Assembly: GCA_964524145.1 (NCBI GenBank)
Contig: CAZGCA010000070.1
Location: 1 to 31,818, forward strand
Reading direction: 5' to 3'
DNA length: 31,818 bases
DNA from: CAZGCA01 sp964524145
GTDB lineage: Bacteria > Hydrogenedentota > CAZGCA01
Shown here: one piece after another, positions 25,709 to 31,818 of the stretch
Layout: each line of letters starts with the position of its first letter
How positions within the stretch are numbered: position 1 is the first letter of the stretch
Notes under the pieces: generated by a model
Databases searched by the model: none
What the model was told of the DNA's origin: nothing
What the model saw: only the letters and a program-made list of their open reading frames with translations
Made by a program: the position numbers and the translations under genes

Positions 25709-27144
25709 AGTGTATAGTGATGGTGTTTGATACTCTGAGACCTGACCATTTGGGCTGCTACGGAAATGATTGGGTTAAGACGCCGAATTTCGACCGGTTT
25801 GCCTCCCAATCGCTCGTCTTCGAGAAAGCGTACTGCGGATCGTGGCCAACCATCCCAAACCGGACCGACCTCTTCACAGGACGGTACGGCGAACCGCTCC
25901 ACGGATGGGCTCCGTTGTCCTGGCAGGCGCTCACGTTGCCGGAGGTGCTGCGTGATAACGGACACATCTGCCAGCTCATCTGCGACACACCGCATCTTAT
26001 CAACTACGGCTACGGATTTGACCGCCCGTTCCACGCGTGGCGGATGATCCGCGGCAACGAGGTCGACCGACACAAGACGGACTGCGGCGAGCTGAAGCTC
26101 GAGTGCAGCCCGGAAAAATTCCGGCGCGACATGCTCGAAACGTTTCACGCACAGTACTTGCGCAACATACGCGGGCGCGGGACCGATGAAGAGGAGTGGT
26201 TCTCGCCGCAGGTGATGACCGCCGCGGCGGAATGGCTCGAGAACAATCACGGACACGAGAACTTCTTCCTGTGGGTCGACTGTTTTGACCCGCACGAACC
26301 GTGGGACCCGCCGCAACGCTACATCGACCTTTACGACGCGGGTTTCGATGGCGAGGTGCCGACAAACTTCTTTCCACCACCCGCAATAACCGAGAGAGAG
26401 CTTAAACAGATTTGCGCGCGCTACGCCGGTATGGTGACCATGGTTGATACGTGGCTGGGGAAGGTTCTCGACAAACTTGAAGAGCTTGGGATTGGCGACG
26501 AGACGTGCGTTGTGCTGACCTCTGACCACGGAACCTGCCTTGGAGCGCATGGGGGGATAATGAAGGGCAATGCGGTTTACGAGGAAGAAAGCAGTATCGT
26601 ATGGATGATGCGGGTGCCTGGATTGGCCCGGCCCGGCACACGGTCCGCCGCGCTGGTTCAGCCGCCCGACCTTATGCCGACGCTGCTTGATGTGGCGGGA
26701 TTGGACGGACCTGAGAACCTGCAAGGGAAGTCGCTCGTGCCCGTGATGAGAGGGGAGTCTGATGCGGTCAGGAATATCGCGTTAACCGGTGGGTCGCCGG
26801 TCAACGTTGGGGGTAACGGGCTCTATGTCGGGCCCAAGAGGCTGGGGGTCACGGACGGGCAGTGGACGTACATGCCCAACCCCAGCCAGCAGACCGAGGA
26901 GCTCTATGATCTGGGCAACGATCCCGGCCAGAAAGAGAATATCATAGAGTCTGAGAGAGCACGTGCGGCCGAGATGCGCCAAGCGCTGGTTGATATGCTC
27001 GACGGGCTCGGTTCCCCACAGTGGGTACTCGATGCCTATCGCATGGTTGAGCCCGTCGAGGTCCCGAAACCACCGCCAGAGCTGAGCGACACGCGGCGCC
27101 GCTCGCTTATGCGCGAGAACTTCTTCGTCCACGAGTTTGGATAG
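25705..27144 (+). CDS. Sulfatase-like alkaline-phosphatase-superfamily hydrolase lacking the Cys/Ser nucleophile
   Basis: A 479-residue protein of the sulfatase/alkaline phosphatase superfamily with no signal peptide (MKCIVMVFDTLRPDHLGCYG). Metal ligands are present: Asp9, Asp195/His197 in FDPHEPW, and Asp274/His275 in LTSDHG. The position of the formylglycine motif C-x-P-S-R reads TIPNR (49-53, in SWPTIPNRTDLFTGRYG), so formylglycine cannot form there. Thr49 stands in the nucleophile position, as in nucleotide pyrophosphatase/phosphodiesterases. It may be a phosphodiesterase, a phosphonate/phosphate ester hydrolase or a formylglycine-independent sulfatase. The start overlaps the previous stop (ATGA) behind GAGGAGAAGG. 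Last gene of the operon. Confidence 0.88.
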   Translation: MKCIVMVFDTLRPDHLGCYGNDWVKTPNFDRFASQSLVFEKAYCGSWPTIPNRTDLFTGRYGEPLHGWAPLSWQALTLPEVLRDNGHICQLICDTPHLINYGYGFDRPFHAWRMIRGNEVDRHKTDCGELKLECSPEKFRRDMLETFHAQYLRNIRGRGTDEEEWFSPQVMTAAAEWLENNHGHENFFLWVDCFDPHEPWDPPQRYIDLYDAGFDGEVPTNFFPPPAITERELKQICARYAGMVTMVDTWLGKVLDKLEELGIGDETCVVLTSDHGTCLGAHGGIMKGNAVYEEESSIVWMMRVPGLARPGTRSAALVQPPDLMPTLLDVAGLDGPENLQGKSLVPVMRGESDAVRNIALTGGSPVNVGGNGLYVGPKRLGVTDGQWTYMPNPSQQTEELYDLGNDPGQKENIIESERARAAEMRQALVDMLDGLGSPQWVLDAYRMVEPVEVPKPPPELSDTRRRSLMRENFFVHEFG

Positions 27145-27156
27145 TGTTTGATGCGA

Positions 27157-27179
27157 TGGCAAACGCAAGTGATTTGCCA
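27157..27179. terminator. Short hairpin after the operon
   Basis: TGGCAAA (27157-27163) and TTTGCCA (27173-27179) form a 7-bp stem with a 9-nt loop, 12 bp after the last operon gene. There is no T-run, so it is at best a weak terminator. A second inverted repeat, GTGGTC/GACCAC, lies at 27233-27252. Confidence 0.3.
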
Positions 27180-27252
27180 ACTATGGCACGAAAACACACA
27201 TAAGAGATATCAGGGTGAGAGGAAACCTGTGAGTGGTCTAATAACGGACCAC

Positions 27253-27487
27253 CGCTTGACCGTATGTGCGAGTGTTGCCAATTAGAGGAGACACGCAATC
27301 TACTGTTGCACTGTCGATTACAGATTTGTCGCAGCAGGGCAGTCATTTCGTAAGTGCACCCTAAGTGCCAAGAGTAGCGGGAAATCGGGGTATTCCTGGC
27401 GGGTTATGCACCCCCGATTATCCGGATCAGGATAGGCCTCGGCAACACACGATGAGGCGCTCTTAGTGAGGTCGGAACCGTCGCCTT
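27253..27487 (+). repeat. Diverged dispersed repeat, copy 2
   Basis: Direct-orientation partner of 173-412. The core 27346-27487 keeps TCGTAAGTGCA, then CCC where copy 1 has GGG, then TAAGTGCCA. It also keeps the block CGGGTTATGCA, the hairpin TATCC (27419-27423)/GGATA (27430-27434) with a different loop, and the GATAGGCCTCGG and GAGGCGCTCT blocks. Read on the minus strand it begins 5 nt after the stop codon of the lipoprotein gene at 27492, the same relation copy 1 has to the dockerin remnant. It fills most of the gap between the convergent transcription units. Confidence 0.7.
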
Positions 27488-27491
27488 CTCG

Positions 27492-28178
27492 CTATTTGAT
27501 TTCTACCCACGCGCCGGGCACACAGGCGTCTCCCAACCTCTTGCCTTTGGGTGAAGCGTTAAACTTCTCGAATTCTTCACCTTCGGGGGGCAGCTGGAAC
27601 ACCTGACCTTCTCTGGCCCGTTCAAGGCGGCGTTCGGCATAGACTCGCTCGACCAGGGAGAGAGTCACACTGTCTTCCTTATTCAGCCTCGCGATTTCCA
27701 TATACAGCGCTTTGCGATCACCGTTTTCGGACGCGACCAGTTGCTGGGCATCATGCTTGGCCTCACGGTCTTTCAGCAGGTCGCACGGGCGCAGCTCGAC
27801 GTATCCGTTGTTGTTCTCTCCGAGGCATCCGCCCTTTCTCAACAGCTCGAGCTTCTCAAATCGTTCTCGCAGACGTTTCGCAATCTCCGTCACAGTTGGG
27901 GAACTGGATTTGAGTTCTGCCGCATATGCCGTGCGAACGGGAGAGAAGAATTCCAGAGGAATGCGGAGCCAGCTGGTATCATTGTTCTCCTCACCCTTCG
28001 GGAGGGTATCACTTCTCCCTTCAATGAAGTCCAAGACATCGTCGGCCTGTTCCTCGATGCTGTGGCGAATATCGACAACAACATGCGCATCGATGGTGTG
28101 CTCAGTCCTAATAACACACCCCACTACGACCAGCGTACACACTCCGACCATCGCAAGCACCACTGAAAGCTTTGTCAT
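27492..28178 (-). CDS. Lipoprotein fusing a YnbE-like and a YdbL-like (DUF1318) part
   Basis: A 228-residue lipoprotein. The ATG at 28178 has GGAGGTG in front on the minus strand, and the signal ends in the lipobox VVGC (Cys21). Residues 21-57 (IRTEHTIDAHVVVDIRHSIE ... FIEGRSD) resemble the small E. coli outer-membrane lipoprotein YnbE, including its RSD end. Residues about 98-200 resemble YdbL/DUF1318: GCLGENNNGYVE, ENGDRKALYMEIARLNK and ERVYAERRLERAREGQ, then a C-terminal GAWVEIK. In E. coli these are separate genes, ydbH-ynbE-ydbL, whose products help maintain outer-membrane lipid balance; here the YdbH-like gene lies just upstream. An AYAAE stretch in the linker could be a relic of YdbL's own signal peptide (speculative). 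Confidence 0.75.
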   Translation of the reverse strand: MTKLSVVLAMVGVCTLVVVGCVIRTEHTIDAHVVVDIRHSIEEQADDVLDFIEGRSDTLPKGEENNDTSWLRIPLEFFSPVRTAYAAELKSSSPTVTEIAKRLRERFEKLELLRKGGCLGENNNGYVELRPCDLLKDREAKHDAQQLVASENGDRKALYMEIARLNKEDSVTLSLVERVYAERRLERAREGQVFQLPPEGEEFEKFNASPKGKRLGDACVPGAWVEIK

Positions 28179-28273
28179 AGGGGCACCTCCTTTCCTTCTC
28201 GATGAGACGTCATAGATGTTGCACACGACACAACTGCCAGACGGCTGGGTTCGAAGCCTTCCGTCGCCTTGGA

Positions 28274-31200
28274 TTATTGTACACTCTGAAGCCGGACTCG
28301 ATCTATCTTCTCGATTTGCTCCTGCTGCCGCAACTGCAAGAGCTGGACCAATGTCTCCGGATCCACATTGAGGTCTATCGTCAGGTTGAGGGTCTCGCTC
28401 TTGAGCAACACGCTACCTTCAATGCTCTCTCCTTCCGTCGCCAAGGTCAGCTCTGCTTTGTCAAAGGGTCGTTGTTCCTGGTCTCCCAGCACCCTGGCCA
28501 TGACTTGGCTCAGCTGCTTTGCGCCCGTAAAACCTTCCACCTGTCCCGAGAGGATCAAGCGTTTGACCATCCCTCGGCTCAGGGTCAGGTCGCGATCACA
28601 TCGAATCGCTACTCTCAATTCATGGAGCCCTTCGGCATCGAGCCGTGCCGTGATTCTCCCGTTGGCCACACCGGTCATGACAACACCAGGCACGTTAAAC
28701 TCCTCGGTGAAAGCGCCCAGGTTAATATCTACGAAGCGCCCATCGAGTTCGCTGTCCAGTTCTCCTCCGAGCAGGCCAACCTCAGAGTCAAGCTGCAGTC
28801 GACCACCAAAGAGTTCAGCCTTTGCGCCTCTTGCTACGAGTCTCGTTTCTCTAAACTCGAGTGGGCAGGTGAACTTACGAAGCGTGGCTCCTGCCACAAG
28901 GCACGTGTCAACGTACAGCTCGCCCCTGCCCGAAACGTGGTCTGAGTAGTCGATAAGTCCCTCCAGTGAGGCTCCCAACAGAACCATGATATCATTGGGA
29001 AGAGCAAGTTCATCCGCTTTGCCGCTGAGCTTTCCGTTCACAGTTGCACCGGCATTCCCCACGGCAAGTGTACCGGTGAGTGTGCTTCCACCCGAGACAT
29101 GCTTGAGAACGCCCAGTTGAACCAACGGTGTAAGATCCGTTGCTAGAGTGAACGGCCCGCTTAGTTCAGTCCGGTCACCCGCCCAGACCAACTCGCGAGC
29201 GCGCCACGTTGTGTGCCCGCCAATGCGCGCCTCAACGCCCAGAATGCGTGCGTCGCGTGTTTCCGTGTCGAGTTCCACCGTGCCGCCGAGTTCGATGGGA
29301 TGATCGGAAAATCCGAGGCCCTTGTAGGTCAGATCCGATACGAGAAATGACGGCGACACGGTCAATTGGGCCTTATCGGTTTTCGCACTGCCACGGATTG
29401 ACATCTCACCGGATAGACTGTCAATCTCCAAGAGTTCTGCCACGTGGCCGAGGTCAAGCGTTCCGTCTACAGTCGCCGAAGACGTCCGCCTCGGCAAGGT
29501 GGCAGAAAACCCCGATACTCTGAGGTAGCCGACGTCGGGCACCCGTAAATCCAGCGAACCATCGGTGAGTGAGTCCCTTTCCTCACTAATCTGTGCGGCA
29601 CCGGTCGCAGAGATTGTCAACCCGTCGAGTTTCTTCAGTCCAGATGCGCGAAACTCTTGCGTGTGGAGATCAAGAGCCAGACTGGTGGTACGAACGCTGT
29701 TCATGTTGACTGTCCCCGCAATGCGGGTCTCGAGGCCGCCTGGCACACTTCCCCGTCCGAAGAGCACGGTCAAATGCGATGGATCAACACTCGCCAGCGC
29801 AAGCCGCATGTTGCTTCTCGGTGGGTTTTCGTCAGCGTACAGATCAAAGTCGACGACTCCACCCGAGCCACCGGGAGATAGCAATAGTTTTCCTGCGACG
29901 TCGAGGGGATAGAGGTGCGTGAGCGATGGGGCCTCGAAGCGGAGCGCCATCTCCAGCTTCTCGGCTCCAAGGCTGAGGGTAGAATTGCCATCGAACAACG
30001 GACCGTCAGTTCCTGAGAGCGTGCCACTCCCTTTGATCTTCAGCACTATGGGAGATGGGAGAGATGCAGCACCGTTCATAACAGGCTGAAGAGTTATGTC
30101 GGCTGCATACGCCGGCCACGCGCCCGTAAGTGCCGCTGTCCCCGAGAGAGCTTTCAGTGATGGCATGAAGTGCAGTGCGCTTTGGAACTTCTCAGGAAGG
30201 ACGTTCTCCAGGTGTTCCATTGACCATTGGTCGATAGCGATGCGTACCTCCAAAGGGTCATCATGCAGCATGACCATGAGTTTTTGATCATTGTCAAAGG
30301 CGATTTCCAAGCTTGCTTCCCTGCCTTCTCCTTCTGCATTGAAGCCCAGGTTGCCTTTGAAATACTCGTCCCCGTCGTGTTCACCTATCACAAGCCCTTC
30401 CACCGTTCCGCTTAACCGGCTTCTGCCCGTGCTCCAGTCCTTGCCCACGCTCGCGCCCTGGATATGTGCCCCGTGAACGCTGACAGTGTCGAACCGGGTA
30501 TGCTGTGGCAGGAAGGTTCCCGCGATCTGAGATAGCTTGCGACCATGCAGTAGCAGCTTCCGTACGTCTGCATCAAGCACCGTTGCATCATGCAAGAACC
30601 TTGCGCGGCCGGTTCCTCTCAGCTCAACAAGACCAGGCAAGTCGATCGCTGCGTTGTGAACGAGAAGCGTGTCGGTGTCCCGTTCAAGTGTCAACTCGAC
30701 GGAACCCGACTGTGTTACAGCCATGTCCTCCTCAGTACCCGGTTCGAGATATACGTTTACCGATTGACCTTGAATCTCCAGCTTTAATCGGTCCGGTGAA
30801 AGGAAGTCTCCATCCAGGGAAACGCCGCGAATGCCTTGAGTACCTATCCGCGACGTGACATCGATCTCGGCGTCGTCAACGTGTAATGTTTGAGGAATGA
30901 ACGACATTGCGTCCGTTCCACTATCGGTTGCATCCAGCATATTGAGAAGGAAGCTGCAGTTCGTGTTGTCAGGACCGAGGTAGCGCACGTTCCCTGCAAC
31001 AGACTCGGCCCGCAGGGTGGGAATGTAGCGCGGGCCGAATTGTGTGTTGCCCTTGTCGAAGGGTGCATAGCGCAGATCAATGTTCCGGGCGCGAAACGTC
31101 GGGACGACTTCTTTCTCATCGACATCATAGATTTGAGCCTCATCGATGCGAAGTCTCCCCACGCTAAGCAAAGACACCCCGTCAACGCGGGCTCTTGCAC

Positions 31201-31354
31201 CCAGAGCGCGGCTGAGCAAGTAGGAACAGAGCGTGTCTTGCGGCCAACCCGTCCAGAGGAACGCCGCACCAACGACTATCGCGCCGACACAGAAAAGTGC
31301 CGTCTTCTTGAGCCGGGTTCTCCGGGCTGCTGCAGGTCTGCGGTTATTCTCCAT
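28274..31354 (-). CDS. YdbH-like AsmA-family intermembrane protein
   Basis: A 1026-residue protein with a short basic N-terminus, one membrane helix (about 18-38, ALFCVGAIVVGAAFLWTGW) and a very long beta-rich periplasmic region of AsmA/TamB style (repeated short strands with patterns such as LSGTVEGLVIGE, LRVSGFSATLP, GTLAVGNAGATV). The C-terminus (LTLSRGMVKRLILSGQVEGF, then DPETLVQLLQL) fits the YdbH type. Such proteins bridge inner and outer membranes and carry phospholipid along a hydrophobic groove. E. coli YdbH is shorter (about 880). The partner lipoprotein follows 95 bp downstream. The frame is open to a GTG at 31417; the ATG at 31354 is chosen because the membrane anchor follows it, though no strong ribosome-binding site precedes it. 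Confidence 0.8.
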   Translation of the reverse strand: MENNRRPAAARRTRLKKTALFCVGAIVVGAAFLWTGWPQDTLCSYLLSRALGARARVDGVSLLSVGRLRIDEAQIYDVDEKEVVPTFRARNIDLRYAPFDKGNTQFGPRYIPTLRAESVAGNVRYLGPDNTNCSFLLNMLDATDSGTDAMSFIPQTLHVDDAEIDVTSRIGTQGIRGVSLDGDFLSPDRLKLEIQGQSVNVYLEPGTEEDMAVTQSGSVELTLERDTDTLLVHNAAIDLPGLVELRGTGRARFLHDATVLDADVRKLLLHGRKLSQIAGTFLPQHTRFDTVSVHGAHIQGASVGKDWSTGRSRLSGTVEGLVIGEHDGDEYFKGNLGFNAEGEGREASLEIAFDNDQKLMVMLHDDPLEVRIAIDQWSMEHLENVLPEKFQSALHFMPSLKALSGTAALTGAWPAYAADITLQPVMNGAASLPSPIVLKIKGSGTLSGTDGPLFDGNSTLSLGAEKLEMALRFEAPSLTHLYPLDVAGKLLLSPGGSGGVVDFDLYADENPPRSNMRLALASVDPSHLTVLFGRGSVPGGLETRIAGTVNMNSVRTTSLALDLHTQEFRASGLKKLDGLTISATGAAQISEERDSLTDGSLDLRVPDVGYLRVSGFSATLPRRTSSATVDGTLDLGHVAELLEIDSLSGEMSIRGSAKTDKAQLTVSPSFLVSDLTYKGLGFSDHPIELGGTVELDTETRDARILGVEARIGGHTTWRARELVWAGDRTELSGPFTLATDLTPLVQLGVLKHVSGGSTLTGTLAVGNAGATVNGKLSGKADELALPNDIMVLLGASLEGLIDYSDHVSGRGELYVDTCLVAGATLRKFTCPLEFRETRLVARGAKAELFGGRLQLDSEVGLLGGELDSELDGRFVDINLGAFTEEFNVPGVVMTGVANGRITARLDAEGLHELRVAIRCDRDLTLSRGMVKRLILSGQVEGFTGAKQLSQVMARVLGDQEQRPFDKAELTLATEGESIEGSVLLKSETLNLTIDLNVDPETLVQLLQLRQQEQIEKIDRVRLQSVQ

Positions 31355-31781
31355 GGTAGAAATAATCAATCTCCCCTCGAATAGCACACCTATCGCGCGA
31401 TCCGCGCAACTGAGCACACTGCTCCCATACCGACATCACTAGTCTTGCGTGGACAATAGGAACACATCAGGGCCTGAATTCGGAGTCGGTCTTTCGCCCC
31501 AACGTGCTCGCGTTACGTCGTGCTGACGCTTCAGTTCTGAACTCTCTGTCCGCTGCATCACCTCCCTATCCGCCAAAGTATACATCTTCAGGGGCGAGCT
31601 TGCCCAGCGCTTTATGGCAGGCACACCGTATGTGCGAAGGTTGCTCATAATTAATCGCGGGCGTGCTAGACAGAGTTGATCAATTCCAGTAAGCCACGGG
31701 GTGCATTCGGTGGTGAGAGGTGCTTCTTGTCACAGGTACTCCAGCAAGAGCGTGCTATTTCTCTGCTAGAGCATATTAAGG
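31355..31781. other. Gene-free region before the right edge
   Basis: No gene is supported. A minus-strand 69-codon frame (31439-31648) has no start signal at its ATG. A GGGAGGTG sits directly against an internal ATG (near 31559) but at too short a distance. A TATACT box on the minus strand (31582-31577) could serve the YdbH-like gene, but I find no matching -35 box. Confidence 0.4.
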
Positions 31782-31810
31782 TTGACATGCGGGAGTTATT
31801 GATGTACAAT
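31782..31810 (+). promoter_or_regulatory. Near-consensus sigma-70 promoter at the right edge
   Basis: TTGACA (31782-31787), a 17-nt spacer and TACAAT (31805-31810), 11 of 12 consensus positions. It reads rightwards, divergent from the YdbH-like gene, and its transcript lies outside the window. Confidence 0.65.
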
Positions 31811-31818
31811 TGCTGCAT

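Noticed and set aside
1..27487. tRNA-adjacent genomic island with the repeats as att sites
   Set aside because: The two copies differ at about a quarter of the positions, neither lies in the tRNA 3' end, and no integrase or phage gene is present.
31439..31648. 69-codon minus-strand frame upstream of the YdbH-like gene
   Set aside because: No ribosome-binding site at the ATG; the one good Shine-Dalgarno sequence touches an internal ATG with too little spacing. No recognisable motif.
1..31818. CRISPR arrays, transposase genes, rRNA
   Set aside because: Looked for regular short repeats with spacers, DDE or serine recombinase motifs and rRNA cores on both strands; none seen.

Overview
The window looks like a gram-negative bacterial metagenome contig from the Planctomycetes / Lentisphaerae / Hydrogenedentes type of lineage. 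The pointers are a DUF1559-type pseudopilin beside a LacI regulator, two sulfatase-superfamily enzymes, GxGYxYP and DUF2961/GH172 proteins, a dockerin-like remnant typical of such genomes, and an AsmA-like (YdbH) envelope system that implies an outer membrane. The phylum cannot be fixed from the sequence alone.

Layout. Positions 1-45 hold the 3' end of a CAU-anticodon tRNA. Then come a diverged non-coding repeat (copy 1, about 173-412), a broken minus-strand dockerin-like C-terminus (420-608) and a minus-strand HU-family gene (682-1011). A gene-free control region (1012-1707) carries a promoter and two nearly identical palindromic operator-like sites in front of a plus-strand LacI regulator (1708-2796). 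A pseudopilin gene follows, then a 17-bp hairpin. From 4097 to 27144 twelve plus-strand genes run head to tail with gaps of about 30 bp or less, and three junctions overlap. They look like one operon: two ABC sugar-transporter proteins, a two-enzyme esterase, a CocE-type hydrolase, a heparinase II/III-like lyase, a GH172-type enzyme, a GH42-like enzyme with FN3 domains, a GxGYxYP protein, a single and a double alpha/beta hydrolase, a Tat-exported sulfatase and a cytoplasmic sulfatase-like protein. Repeat copy 2 (about 27253-27487) sits in the convergent gap. On the minus strand then follow a fused YnbE/YdbL-like lipoprotein and a YdbH-like AsmA protein. A near-consensus promoter reads off the right edge.

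How it fits together (inference). The operon reads as a utilisation locus for a complex, probably acylated, sulfated, uronate- or furanose-containing polysaccharide. Exported enzymes would deacylate, desulfate and shorten it. A CUT1 transporter with an unusual build (binding protein fused to the first permease, a very large periplasmic repeat domain inside the second) would import oligosaccharides. The lyase and the GH172 enzyme, which lack signal peptides, would finish the work in the cytoplasm. No ABC ATPase is present, so one must be encoded elsewhere. The LacI protein probably represses its own promoter and may control the operon.

The observations most worth following are the fourfold glycosidase-like repeat inside the MalG-type permease, the YnbE-YdbL fusion beside YdbH, the sulfatase-like protein with Thr at the formylglycine position, the binding-protein/permease fusion, the paired LacI operators and the diverged repeat lying directly behind two minus-strand stop codons.
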